A DNA stretch of 64,000 nucleotides from Zygaena filipendulae (lineage: Eukaryota > Arthropoda > Insecta > Lepidoptera > Zygaenidae), in assembly GCA_907165275.2 (NCBI GenBank), contig OU015649.1:5920001-5984000 (forward strand), read 5' to 3'. Under the pieces are notes generated by a model. The model saw only the letters and a list, made by a program, of their open reading frames with translations. It was not told the DNA's origin and did no database searches. Position 1 is the stretch's first letter. Each line of letters starts with the position of its first letter. Both the position numbers and the translations under genes were made by a program. Below, piece after piece: positions 12,505 through 27,500 of this stretch.

Positions 12505-15500
12505 CTGCAATGTGCACGCAGCTTTAGACCTTATTTCCACTAAGCGGCTAGTCGCTAGACTGGTACATATCTATTCGCGAGTCGCGACCGCGTCAATGGA
12601 AATTGGTATATGACTATTTGAATAAATAGGAATAGCGCGCGGCCAGCCGCCCGCGACTAGCCGCTTACTGGAAATAAGGTCTTAGAACCATATTCATAAA
12701 TGGACGCCGATAAGCAATAACATGTTAACCCACAAAATTAAGCTATTGATACAGAACGCTTATCAAGAGTTATAGAACGTATTACAATTATTTATTTACT
12801 TTAATAGATGGTTGAACATAAAAAATTTTAACACAAAATGGCGCTATAATTTTAAAACAAGATTTACTCAAAATTCTTCCAGGGTGGGTTAACACACTAT
12901 TGCTTATTTATGTCAATTAACAATGCTCAAAGTAAATAAAGTTCTCGTTTTCCAGCGCGATGAGCGCGACAGAATTTAATAAGAGCTGACCGGCATTGTC
13001 TAAGAAGACGGGTGCCTTTAGTACGAATTGTGCGAAACAGTTCTTTAAATTAAAAATAAATAAAATGCCGGCCATTTTTAAACACAAAATAAGCTCGCAA
13101 CATGTAAGCGAGATGCAGTAGGTAGATACATACTGAGCGCCTCGTCGCCGGCGAGCAGCACGGTGGGGTGGAGCGGCGCGAAGCGGGCGCAGCGCGCGGG
13201 CACGCGCGACCAGTCGCGACTCGCGCCGCGCACCGCCGGCATGTCCGCGCCGCGCCGCACGCGCGCGCCCGTGTAGCTCGCGCTGCACACCAGCCCCGCG
13301 TGCAGCTCCGACCATTCACCGTTCACGAACACGTCCAAATCTGTGACATGCCGACGCGACGTTACCAGTGATCAATTATGGCTTTATGAACATTAGTGTT
13401 TTTGCGACGTTAATTTCGAATTTTCTGCGGGACTTCCCAGATTAAAAGTACCCTATGTCTTTTTCTGTACCTGTGCCAAAGTGCATGCAAAACTTCATGT
13501 TTATCGATTGAGTAGATAAGGCTTGAAAGCGTTAAAAAAAAGTATTCGCATTTATAATATGCCTAGTTCCCCGTGTTTTTTTTTGGGAGATCCCGCGGGA
13601 ATAAAAAACCTACATCCTTCTCTGCACCCCTGACAACGTGTATTCAAAATTGGATGATGATTGGTGGAGGCGTAACATCTTAGAGGTGTAACAAACAAAC
13701 AAATAAACTAGTGGCCGATCGAAATTTCGGTTTCGGTTTCGGCTAGTTTCGGCCAAAAAATCTACTTTCAGCCTTAATTCAGTTTTGCCCAGAAATTGGC
13801 CGAAACACCGAAACCAAAACTCAGTGTTCTTCGCGAATAACTAATGGACATGTTGACTAATTTTTATTTTTTAGTCCGTCTTGTAGATTATAAAAAAATA
13901 TTGGACACGTATTTTTTCTTTTTTTACGTAATCAAAAAATAACGGCGATATATTGAGTTGAAATTTCGCGTGACGTCACTATTCTGACAGTTTGTATGGC
14001 GGTTTTGTGGTTAGTGACGTCACGACCTCCTCATCCTAAACTTTAATGCGCTTTATCTCTGTATATTTTAATTTATTTAAAAAAGCAAAAAATACGTGTC
14101 TATTGTTTTTTTATTTTCTAACTGACGGACTAATTAGAATTTTGATTTTCAATAGTAGTCAACATCCCTATTGTCGCCCGCCGCGCGCCGTGCCGTTGGC
14201 TCAGTTGGGTTCGCCACCAAAGAGGATATAACCACCGTCCATCGTTGCTCGTGCTGAATCGAGGTTATGTTTTAAATTAATAAGTAGGTATGGGTTTTTT
14301 TTTAACCTTTACTTTTGATATTGTTTCATTTTAATGAAAATTAAAAATTAAGTATTGAACTTTGTTTTGTTGAGTTTCATTTGTAAGCGACACTTAAAAT
14401 AGGTTATTTTCATTTCAAATATTACCTACTTGGATTTGCGTGTTTTTAGATAAATATTGGTTGTTGGATTACATTCTGCACCCTTATTTATTTAACTAAA
14501 AGTTGTATTTGAAATTTAACTCATATTTCATAAATAAATAATATTTAATAAATTTTATTTCCAAGAGTAAGTTTTTTAACATGTTTATCATATGAATATA
14601 TCGTAATATAAGTTTTATTTTTTTTATTTTACTGTACTACTCTTTCTGTATGATTGTGCAAAAAATGTGTGAAAAATAAACTAGATTTCAGTATACAATA
14701 GAAAATTTTAATATGTTTAAGTAAGTTTCGGTTTCGATTTCGGCCGAAACTAAGACCATGACCGAAAGTTCGGTTTCGGTTTCGCATAAAAAATCTGTTT
14801 CGGTCGGCCTCTAAAATAAACTCATATTCGCATTAAAATGCAAAATGCATAAAATTAAGGAAGGATTAAATTACCATGTAAATAAATACATACCTAACAC
14901 GGCAGAGCCCATGTGCGCGGTTTCTTTATAAATCGGGAATGCAATTCTCACACCATCCTCCCATTTGTTCACAATCTTCGCGTGGGATTTAAATTCGTAA
15001 TACGCTATCAAGCCTGATGCGTAGCCCACGACCACTCTTGAATGATCTTTTTGCTATTAAAAAGTAAAAATATTGTTATTACTAGCTGTTCCCCGCGGAA
15101 ATAGTGTACTTGCATGAAATTTATAATAAGAAATTGTGTCAATATTTCAATAATAAAGCCATAGAAAAGCATTATCGTAAAAGATTTACTAAAAAATTAT
15201 CAATAGTTTCCAAAATATTCAACTTTTAATTTTGTGAAACGGAACGTTGCAACGAAACACCAATCACAGCCACGCACTTTTGTTTATACGTGACTTTTGT
15301 TTATTTAGGAAATATTTACCCCTTTCATTTCAGGGAAGGCAAAAGAAACTAAGTACATACAGTCAACACATATTTTACTTTTTCTGAAGTTTTTTACTTT
15401 AAAATGCATTGTTAAGATGCATTTCGATTCTTTACTGGAACTTTTGAAAGTAACTCCACACAGTTCAACCTTAATTTCGCTTTTGGATATTGAAGTTACA

Positions 15501-18500
15501 AATTGTCAGTGTCACATGAACCTGTCAAAACGACAGTGACATCTCTATCACAGATTAATAAAGCGTAATTTTCATCTAGTTAACGCTCTATTTAATTAAT
15601 TTTATATTGTTTCTTGTTCTTGCTTTGTTTAAGTAAACTATATATCTTTAAAATACACAAAAAAAAAATTCATGCAAGTACCATATTCTGTGATACATAC
15701 ACACATAGGTAGGTACCCTAATGCGCACCATACCAAAAAAATCTCACTTCAGAAATTATGCAACATAACATGGAAAAATGGAAAATAACTTACCGGAGAC
15801 CAACACACACATGTTGCTACAGATGGCTTTTCGGTTTCATATGGCCAGATCTGTCTCAGCTCGGCGACCGGTTTCAGTTTATAGAATACATTGCCACTGT
15901 AAACAAAAAAACCGGGTGTGAGTTTATACAGGCACCGCTTCGTGTGCTCCACTCACGGTTCAGCTGCATTTCTGACGATTAGAGGCGAGTCGAGGAATGC
16001 CTTTCTAATGATCGGCATATTTTCTAACCATAGGAAATTATTAATAATTTTTTTAACGAAAACATTAATTTTATACTATATAATTCTAATTTTTATAAAT
16101 AATGGGGAACATAAGTTTCAAAATTATGTTTGAATCATTCATTTTGGTAAAGAAATCTAGACTTGTTAAAAAGAACACCTTTGAGAGATTATTTATGAAG
16201 ATAGCTAGGTAACAGTAATATAAATTCAGTCAGTAATATAAATTCAGCTCTAGACAGAGTTTATGTGTAACATTTACTAACACTTTCGTAGCTGTTATCT
16301 GAATATTAATATTACACTTTCGTAAGTGTTACGAGTTAACAAATTAAAAAACGCACCCTAAATCATGCTGAGGCAGTGACTGTGGTGGCCATGGGGAGTG
16401 GGGACGCACCACACACACCACACCTGTTATTTGTTTTTGTAATATTGTCATTAATTATTTTTTGGTCTCTGTTTGCAAATAAACCTTTTCTTTCTTTCTT
16501 TCTTCTTTTTTTTTCAATTTGTTACAGATTGGAGATGACTTTTAGGTGCCTGTCGTAACTATAGGTATAAGTGTTGACCTTCCTTTTATATGAAATCGGT
16601 TAATGATCGACATACTTGTTGACGACGGTGCTAGGATAGGGCACCGAGTACACGTAGGTGATGCCGTCGGAGCACGCCAGCGCGAGGAGGCCGAGGCGCG
16701 CGGGGGCGGCGGGGTCGGTGGGGGCGGCGGTGACGGCGGGGGCGGCAGTGACGGCGGGGGCGGCAGTGTCGGCGGGGGCGGCGGTGTCGGTGGGGGCGGC
16801 GGTGTCGGCGGGGGCGGCGGTGTCGGCGGGGGCAGCGGTGTCGGCGGGGGCGGCGGTGTCGGCGGGGGCGGCGGTGTCGGCGGGGGCGGCAGTGTCGGCG
16901 GGGGCGGCGGTGTCGGCGGGGGCGGCAGTATCGGCGGGGGCGGCAGTGTCGGCGGGCGGCGGCGGGTCGCGAGCGCCCGACGGACACCACGACATGCCCA
17001 TCACCGTGCCCACGTCCAGCGCGATTCCCAGAGCTAGCTTTGGCGGCCTAAACAACAACACACAATTATATAAATTGCCGTTTACGCTAAAAACCTTCAA
17101 TATTAGGTATAGATGATAAAACTGAAATAAAATATAAAAATACATTTTATTCACTATGATAATATTATAAATCATATAAAAGACATTTTAGTTCTTTTTT
17201 ACAGCCTAGCTCGGGTAGCAGTCAACGATTGACTCCCTAAGGAGAGACGTTAGCGGAGTGATATTTAAAGAATGAGGTGAGGTGTGAGTCGCGTTCTCTT
17301 TAGGTACCTACACACTTTACCTGTTGTATGTAAAGGTATCTTTACTGCCGCCACCCCCCCCCCCCCCGTAGATTCGCGCCTGGTATAAATTAATGATTCT
17401 GACACGCGCGGGTACCCAAACGACACTCACGTTTGGAAGTCTCCGAAGTCCCATATCTGCAGCAGGGCGGGGGTGCGCTGCATGTCGTCGCGCCTGATCT
17501 TGGCCGGCTCGCGGCCGCGGTGCGCCGCCACGGCCAGGAAGTGCCCGCCCGGGTGCTCGGCGTGCGCGGCCCCGCCCCCGACCGCCTCGCTCGGGCCGGC
17601 CAGCCGCGGCGGCACCCACGCCACACACTCGACGCTCGCGCCCACAAACAGACTCTTCTCTGCGATGCATACAACAACGTCATATTTATTGGAACGAAGT
17701 TCCAATTATCGCACGGTACGGGCTAGCTAGAAGAATGAAAGTGAAAGAATTTTCCGTCACGAAGCGTAAGCTGCTCGTGACTTAGGTCCCGAGCAGCGCT
17801 GATTCTAGAATAATAGTATTACCTAATATAATATTTGTTAATCTTTACATATAAAACGCTTTGTCCTGAATGACTAATGGATCAACGCACAGCCTAAACC
17901 ACTGATCATAGAGACATGAAACTTGGAGGGTGTGATTTTTGTATGACGTAGGCATCCGATAACGTTTTTTGTGGTAAGGGATGAAAAGGGGTTGCAAAGT
18001 TTATAAGAAACAATTTCGCGGGAACTTCGAAATTATCGCGGGTGGAACCGCGCGGGACAGCTAGTAGATTATAAATGGAAGACTAACTTCCCCGTTCCCC
18101 CTGATTCTACCTGATTGGTGATTCTCATTGGTGCACTGGCATAATAAGTATCATAAATGTTAAATCTGAACAGCAGCTACATCCAAAGGCATTCAATTCG
18201 TTCCAATAGTATTTGCGCGTTGAACCTACCTGACAAACAGATAAATTGATCATTTTCCCAAAAAAATATTGAAATCGATTCCACTGGTTATCCTGCAATG
18301 CCCCGATGCTTCTTTTTAAAAAACCCATTACAAAGTCACGTTAAGTGCGAAGGTTTTAAAGTATAAGTTCGTAAGAAAAAAGAAAAAGAAAAAGAGTTTA
18401 TTGGTCCCCATCGAGAAACTTAGAAGTAGTACCTAAAGTCTTGGCATTCTCTCTCGCCTCGAACCGTCTGTAGGTGGTCCAGTCGTCGTCCAAGAATTTA

Positions 18501-21500
18501 ACTTGACACGACTCCTCCAGCTCGGGCATGTACCGCGCCAGCTGCTCCGCGGGGACGGCCTCGTACTCGCACCCGCGCCACTCCGGGAACAACGTCTCGC
18601 GCGTGTAGTACGTCTCCTGACTGAAAATTATAACATCGATCTTTATGTTACAAATACAAAAAAAACGTATCATAACAAGTGACTAAGTTGGAGCTTTCAA
18701 CACATTGACGAGGGAAAATACAAAAACCAGTAAACTTACAAGCATTTTAATAATAATAATCTATACTAATTAATTATTTATTAAATATAATTATTATATT
18801 AATACTTACAATTCTACAGCTTCCTCTCTCAAGTTGGCTTGGATTTCCTCATAAGTCTCACCTAAATAATACTCATCTGAAAGCAAGAGATACAAATTAC
18901 ATTGACTTTATTATAACAGATCACATTTTAGGCGAAACCGCAGGCAACAGTTGGTGATATATAACGGTAGAAACTGGTCAAGATAATAATAGCTCAGAGT
19001 AAATAACTACGATAATAGTATAGTTGTCTCTGTTTCTCTGGCCAATTACCTATTTTCCGTTCTTTTTGCCTCTGAATCGAAACATACTCAAATTCGACCT
19101 TGAAATACTCTCATCGGCTCCCAAAGAAGTTTCACTTCAAAAACCCGAGCGCTCACTCACCTGGTACGCCAGTTTTGCTGTGACTCTTCCTGTCGGGGCG
19201 CGGCTCGTCGCGCGACGCGTCCGTGCCGTCGCCCGACTCGTCCGACTCGCGGTCGCTGGACTGCTCTTCGCGGACGCGCTCGGAATCGTACGCGCTTCCG
19301 ACAGACTCTTCCGAGTCACTGGCGCTGCCCTCGCGGCTTCTCTCCTTTCTCTGGTGATGCAACACGGTTTATTATATAACTAACTAGCTGTCCCGCACGG
19401 TTTCACCCGCGGAAAACTCCGAAATGACCACGGGTGAAACCGAATTCCGAAAACATTGCTGCATGCTCTCTAATTTAAGGACAATTTTCAAAACATCATT
19501 TAACTAACTACCTACCATAGACAAAATACCATAAAAGTCATAAAACCACAATTATATAACAAGTGTACCTTAAAAACATTTAATTTAGTCACACACTCAT
19601 ACATACCTTACTCATTTGGTCGCTTGAGTATTTTCCGATGACGTTATTTGCCCTGTAAGCAGAATATTAATCGTTAATTAGACTATATTTACATTTATAT
19701 ACGCGAGGCATACGGAATCAGCTGAGATGGGCCGTATCGTACCACAATCTTTGATAAAATGTATTTTTAACCCTGGGTCAAATTTTAAAGGGGTCTATTC
19801 GGCCTAATTTAGATTTGAGGGTAGTATTAACGTGAATTTATAAATATTTGTTTGAGAGCTCGACATAAGCTAGTTGCGTGTCAAGTTTTGTTACAATTGG
19901 TCACATAATTATTATTTTAACCGACTTCCAAAAAGGAGGATATTTTGCTTTGACGAATCCGTTTCTACCTCAGAAAATGTAAAATTCAGTGTTGTAATTA
20001 AATACATTTTTTTTTTTAATATGACGCGAAGTCAAATTAAGAGGGACATTGATATTATTACATTGGGAGGATCTGCGCCTTCGTATTCCACTGGGAAAAA
20101 GTTGGCAGCTTTGTATAAACATGACATAGAAAGCGTCGACGAAGATCCGAGGAGCGCCAGGCCTTCGACGTCTTCACTAAACTCAGAAACGGGCATGAGT
20201 GGGTTTACCTTTTTACCTGACGAATTAATTATTTAAAAATAAAAAGTTTCATATAAGAAAGAAAGGCAAGTCACATGCGTCGGCCGGAAAGTATGTTGTC
20301 AATGTTCTGGGATTACAAGGGAATAATTTTAATTCGTTGTTTGTAGATAAATTATTGTAGCTAAAAAAAATCCCAAAAAAAGACCGGGATTGGCCAAAAC
20401 AAAGATCCTTTTACATCGGCATAATGCACCGGCGCACACGTCAGTTGTTGCCATGGTTAAGCTCCATGACCTTCGATTTGAAGTACTGATACTACTGATA
20501 GTAAATTGACTGAATAAGGTGGACCTTATTCAGTCGATTTTGAGCCATCAGATTATTACTTGTTCCCTAAATTAAAAAAAGCACAAGCGGGACGGAAATT
20601 TTCTGACAATGAAGAAGTAAGCAGAGACCGAGCGGATTCTTGAGGAGTTGCAGGTATCTGCTTATAAAGTAGGTGTATAGAATATAGATAAAATAAGTGC
20701 ATTAAGATAGGAAGAGAATTTGTGAAAAAATAAAAAAATGAAAATTTTTGTTTTCTTGGTCTGGCTGAGAATGGGCTAGTTAACTATATTTTATTTTTAC
20801 TTCGTCATGTAAATAAAAAATATTGGAAACCTATTTTTTACGTAATCAAAAAATAACGAAGATACATTAAGACGAAATGTCGCGTGACTTTGGGCTTTAT
20901 CTAAGTATTTTTCATTAATTTGAAAAAACAAAATAATATGTACGTGTCTATTATTTTTTTATTTTCTAACTGACGGACTAAATAGAATTTTGATCTTCAT
21001 GTATCGGAGACACGCCTATTATTCAAACGGCCCTCGTATACGGGTCTTAAGCTAAAAATAAGAACAGGTAGGCGACTCACTTGAGCGCGGCGCGGCGGCG
21101 GCCGGCGGGCTGCTCCCCGACCAGCCCCTGCTCCCGGAGCTCCGCCTCCTTGCGCGCCAGCTCCTCGGCCGCCTGCGCCTTGCGCGCGCGCGCGAACAGC
21201 TGCTCGCGGTGCATCGCCATGTGCTGATTCTTGTACACGCACAAGTACTTCGAGTTGCACACGTCACACACACTCTTAAACATTTCCGTTTCCTACAAAC
21301 AAACCAATGGTTTAGGGACACTTACTTTTCATGAGCTGATTCCCCATCAGACCATTTATATTATTTTCACCTAACACTCGATTCACAATACACCTGAGGG
21401 TAAGGAAGCTAACGGCGGGGGGGGTAGGTCCAGCAACCCTTCTCTGTTTCGTATTCTACGAACTTTCAAAGAAAATTCTAAAATCATAAAGCACTTGTAT

Positions 21501-24500
21501 AAAATCTATTAATAAGAGTTCACAGAAGGTACGAAAGTCTTACTAGGTACATCTTCGTTAAGAAAAAGACGACGTTAATTATATTATGTGTTAGTTAACG
21601 ACAAGTTAACGTAACGTAAGGCGGCCTCGCACGCTAACTTCACTTATATGAATGTATTTTTAATCAATATATTTAAAATCACTTTCATAAAACGACACCA
21701 ACCTCATCAGTCTTACCGCATACTATTATGTGTGCATAAAATCCCATATTTGACACTCGAGTGATTCCACACTTTTTGCACACCAAGTTCTTGTAAACAC
21801 TTTTGTATTCCTTTATATATTTCTCCACGACGTAGGCATTATTCACGTCCTGGAATTTATGTATTAGCGAAATATAATTTATTTACATAAGAAATAATAA
21901 ATTTAGTAATAAAAACTGCTAGCTTGGCATTATTATTAGGTACGTATAAAAAATATAAATTATCTATACTAATATTATTAAGAGCAAAAGTCAATATTAT
22001 GGATGTAGGAAACTTACAACTGGAGGATCATCAGTGGTCCAGGCGACATTATAGTGCTCTTCCATAGCGTGATCCCTCCAAGCATTCGCACACACCTTTA
22101 CGGAACATATGGCACATTCCAACATTTCTGAAAGAAAATTGTTTTGTTTCACGACTTTATAACCTTCACAATGCCTACAACATGTTATAATATACCCACG
22201 GTGCGTGATCTTATGGCGCATTTCCATTATTCGATATACAGTCCGACCGCGGGATGCGCTAAGATCCGCTAGATTCAGTACTGATTTACTGAAAATTTTG
22301 GGTTTTTAGATTTAGATGTTTAAAGAAAGCTAAAGAGTATTCATTATTTGGACTATAAATCATTTTCACTTTACCCATTTTAGTTTGCACTATCGATGAC
22401 GGCGACTTAGTCGATTTATTCGCAAAAGACGTTTCGCCAATCGAGCAATTCTGGACGTGTTGCAAATACGGTTTGACACTTTTCCTTACGAGGCCACATT
22501 TGAAGCAAGACAAAACCTTGTGTTTCTTCAATACAGCAGATAGATGTTTGAACACAGCGTCCTCGTCGTCTACATCCTGGAGCAAACGAAAAAATTGGGG
22601 CGTGCTCATATACATAAGTACTAAGCTCACAGTGACCGGCGGATGTCTGCCAGTCGACTCCGGGCCAGTCACCCGCTAATTCACGATAACTGACGTTTGC
22701 CAACATTTCGCTGTAAATCAATCGCTGACTAAACGAGTCGACAAGCGTTTAGCCATAAATTGTGTATACACGCCTAGTGTATAAATTTATATACTTATGG
22801 GGTTTAACATTATAAAGGCGTTTATTATGTGGTTTATAAGGATTTTCCCATACAAAGGTTGAGATCTGATAAATATTTGAAATCGGTTTTCCTTTTGGTA
22901 CCCAACAAAAAGTTATTTTTCTAGCCTCGCGTTCACTGTGATTGGTATTTGCATCTTAAAAGTTAATGTCAGTGTCTCGAACTCACAAGTGGAGGTCTCC
23001 CGACTGGCCACGCCAAATAGCAATGCATTTGCTTTATATGGTCCAGCCACAGTTCGCTCTCGACCTCCTCTTGACAAACGCCACACTTGAGGGTCGGGGC
23101 GCTTTCCTTTGAAGTGGTATCTAATCTGCTCATTTCCAAACTAGTATCTGTTTCACAAGCCGTACTGTCTAGAGTAACGTTTTTTCTTGATCGACCTCTT
23201 CCCACCTGCAAATTACATCATAAGAACAATTAATATTATTTATTTATTACAGTTTGTGATCACTGGTACGGTATAGGTGTGATATTTTACAAAGTAGGTA
23301 TATGATTCTACTGTGACTTGTCATTTAGACGTAGGTACAAACATAAAATAGAAATTAAAACAAAACTTTAAAATGCAACATAGTACAGAAACTTAAATGA
23401 AAAAACTTCAACGGAAATCTAAATGAAAACTCAAATGAAAAAACATAGAGGAGTAAGAAGCAATATTATTAATAATAATAGCCGTTCGAGGATATGTTAA
23501 GTTATATGTTGTTTTTGACCTGTGATGAAACGTATCGAAATTAATCCCTCTTAATATTATAAATATGAAAGTGGATGTTTGGATATTTGGATGTTTGTTA
23601 CTCAATCACGCAAAAACCGCTGAACGGATTTGGATGAAATTTGGCGTGCACGTTCTTAGGGGTACAGAGAAGGATATAGGGTACTTTTTATCCTGGAATT
23701 CCCGCGGGAACTCCGAAATTACCGCGGGTAAAACCCCGGGGCACGGCTATTGTTATATAAATATAAAACAGAACCATGACTGGTTGATTGACAGCCTAAG
23801 CACAGCCCAAACTGCTGGATTTAGAAACTTGAATTTTTTGTGTCTCAGGTTCGATCGAATCGGCATAGTGCATCAAAGTAATTTAGGCGATGAACATTTG
23901 CGTACACCCAGAATCTGGGTATCACATGAATCTTATGTAATAATGTTTACAAAAAAATATTTATATAAATTGTCTGGTGCCCAACTGCCCACAGTCCAAG
24001 CTCTGTTTCTGGTTAGTCTGGAAGCAGGTGGCGCTATTTGGTAATTTCTATCAAGTATCATATTAAATTCAGTTTAAAAGTTTTTCATACCTTCACTCCG
24101 CAAGATTTCACGTGTTCTACGTAAGGCTTTACATATCTAGTTCTATAGCGGCATTTTGAACATTTTAATTTTCCACATTTCTTACTTATGGCATACAGAT
24201 GTTTGAATACTGTGTCGTTATCTCTTACATTCTATAAAAGTCAAATAATAACGAGGTAAGTATAATATTTAAAAAAACAACGAGTATTATATTAGTTATT
24301 ACACCAACAAGAATATTTTTGTGTATAACGTTTTACAGGTGCATCATTGAGACGGGTCAGTATGGGGAGCTCTGAAATAATAATATTCTAAAAAAGCACA
24401 ATATGTCATCGATTCAATAAATTTTGAAGAAAGAAATCCTTTGCATGATTAAATTGTTTTTTCGAGCTGGTTTGATTCCCGGTTCAGAGAAGCTATTTTA

Positions 24501-27500
24501 CAAATCTATGAATACCGTTATTCTTTCAGTGTTAGATAGCCCATTTATCGAGGTAGGTTGTAGGCTATATATCATCACGCTACGACCAATAGGGGCGGAG
24601 CAGCAATAAAAAATGTTGCTAAAACGGTAATAATATTCCTTTTAAGAATTTCCGTTGCGTACGCTGCGTAAACGGTTAGCTGTCGAATATATTTTATTAG
24701 GTGTTTTCCTCAAATGAGCGCGGGTGAAACTGCTGGGCACAGCTAGTAAGATATAATCGACGACATGGTCACATTCTAACCTAACCTAACCTAACCGTTT
24801 ACGCAGCGTACGCAACGGAAATTCTCAAAAGGAATATTACCGTTTTAGCAACATTTTTTATTGCTGCTCCGCCCCTATTGGTCTTAGCGTGATGATATAT
24901 AGCCTACAACCTTTCTCGATAAATGGGCTATCTAACACTGAAAGAATTTTTCAAATCGGACCAGTAGTTTCTGAGATTAGTGCGTTCAAGCAAACAAGCA
25001 AACTCTTCAGCTTTATAATATTAGTATAGATAGTCTCAAAAAGCCCATACGAACCGCTCTCAATCCTACACCGTGTTAATTAAACAAGGATCATTCTTGA
25101 TTTCCCCGTCACCGCGGTGACAAAAAAATGGAACTGTCATGACAATTTTGATTAAAAAATTGACATTTGTCACCGCTAGAGACATTCGATGCGTGGGGAC
25201 AACCGGATTGACCCTTAGGAAAGAATAATATAACACTGACTAGAGGCGGCTCCCCCAGTTTCCACGCCAAGTAGTTGTGCGACTCCACGTGGTCCCACCA
25301 TCGCTTGTCATCCAGCTGGTGCAGGCACACTCCACACTTCACGGGGCTATTGATCTGGCTTTTCACTGGCGCTTCATCCATAATTGGTTCTCTTAAATTT
25401 ATCTCAATTTCAAAAAACCCGTTTGAATCCATAGAAGAGTTAACGCTGGACCCGCCAACAACTGATTCCTAAAAGAAGACAGGAACAAATTGTACGTCCC
25501 ACGCTTGTAATGAAATGTACTATTGTAGTTGCTTCTCTAGTCATACCCTTTGTGAAATCACAGTAGGTTCACGGAAATAGAAGTTATGACAAAAGTACGC
25601 ACACACACACGCACGCACACGCACGCACACGCACGCACACACGCACGCACACACGCACGCACACACGCACGCACACACGCACGTACGCACGCACTAAGTG
25701 TAAACCTCAACCCTCGGCAGTCGGCACCTATATTTATTGTAAAAGTAACAATTTTCAACTTACATTTTTTCCATTACAACTTTTTATATGATTCAGAAAA
25801 GGGTTCACATATTTACGGACAGCACCACACTTAGCGCATTTCAATCCACCCTTTTTCTTGTTGATTTCATGTAAGTAAGAATACATTGATTGGGCGTTGT
25901 CGAGGTCCTGCCGACGAAACAAAAGTGTTACACTAGGTCTTTTATGTACAACAAAATTTTATTATTTATTAGATGTCTACCAAAGGGGTGTCCTGTCCCT
26001 GCCTCCATGCCAAGTAGTTGTGGCTTTGCATATGCTCCAACCACTGTAGTTCTGCGACCTCCTGTAGGCACACTCCACACGTAACGGTATCAAATTCATT
26101 TGCATTTGAAGTGTTATTTTTTTCCATTTCGTTTGTACAGTCAATTTTCTTATCTTTCGCAACATTAGTGATCTGAAATCGATTTATACTATATCATTTT
26201 AAAAATAATAATAATACACATCAAAAATAGCCCAAAAAATTTGAATTAAATAAGCCAGTCTAGGTCAAGAGCAGATTTTAGTCTAAGAGCTATATTATAG
26301 CAACATCGGAGAAAACTATTATAATTTTACTTGTGCTCATTATATTTTCATATAATTTCGTGATGGGATATGCAATACAATCAGTATGGCTGACGGAAGT
26401 CGTTGTGATTAAATTAAATTTAAATCATTCTCATTTCTCATTCTTATCTCATTCGATTTAATAACACACGTATTTTCAGTGCCGGCTTGTGGCCTCCAAG
26501 CCGATCTGGCTATACCTAAGTGTTGCGGAACGTTATCGATCTAATATACGTCTAATAGTCAGGACATACATAGTCAACAATTAGAACGAAATACGTAAGA
26601 AAAGCACTGGGAAAATCAAATGACAAAAACGCTACTAGCGCACGTTTTAATAAACTCTCAAACCAAGGAACATGGCAATGCAAATCACAAAATCTACAGT
26701 ACAACCAAATCATTAAACCATTATACCATTGTCCATTACCTTTTCTTTCATGCATTTTTGAACATGTGCTAAAAACTTTTTGACTGAATTTCTTTCCGTT
26801 GCACAAAAAGTACATTTTAAATCTGTACCATTATTTAACCTTTTTTCTAAATTTTTGATAAGTTGTCCATTTTGTAGGTCCTGTAAAATTTATTTTATAT
26901 AATTAAACGGAAAACATTCAATTTCACAGTGAAAAACGTATATACATGCTAAATGTAGCAGCACTTGGGCCGAATTCCGATTTGGGCGGAATCCAACCTG
27001 TTTGGGTTTAAACAGCGCCCCCTCTGAATGGGTTCCGCCTTGTCGTGACGGGTGGGGGGGAGCCGTGGACTAGCTCCCCGCGGTGAAACCAAGAGAAACT
27101 TTAGGAGGAGCCAGAAATGGTCAATAAGTGCGTCCTATTCCTACACCGACCAGGGGCCGCAGAGCCCGCATAAGCAGGGAGACTGCACTCCCTTCCGGAT
27201 CGGTGCATATGTATACGTATATAAATGCACCGACGCGGGGCTTCAAAGTAGGTCGATGGAGGGCGCCTAAAGTGTTCGGTCGGAAGACCCACATCAGGAT
27301 CAAAGTAATTTGACTTCGACTACGCCGGACAGAACCTAACGTCTCTATTTGCATAAATTATGTCTTCATTTCATAAAATCTCACCAAATTTTCTCCAGCT
27401 TTCCACGCTATAAAGCAATGTTCCTTTTCGACATGTTCCGGCCACAGCGTGTTAGCGAACAACTGCTCGCAAACACCGCACTTGACTGCTTTTTTACGTT

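Noticed and set aside
13078..13371. Several overlapping open frames in all phases at 12.9-13.4 kb
   Set aside because: GC-rich exon 24 opens shadow frames; only the minus frame with DVFVNGEWSE joins its neighbours in phase.
16603..17116. Plus-strand open frames rich in Gly/Val or Ala/Ser across the minisatellite
   Set aside because: They are complements of the PADTAA-coding repeat; the minus frame has splice sites and WD40 flanks.
23565..24044. 159-residue plus-strand open frame
   Set aside because: The first part is a GC-block repeat and the rest shows no domain or splice logic; it lies antisense in an intron.
24778..24798. Interstitial telomere array
   Set aside because: Only four CCTAA units; too short to call telomeric DNA.
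25558..25834. Thr/His/Arg and Cys/Val/Arg frames over the CA/CG repeat
   Set aside because: Low-complexity microsatellite inside an intron.
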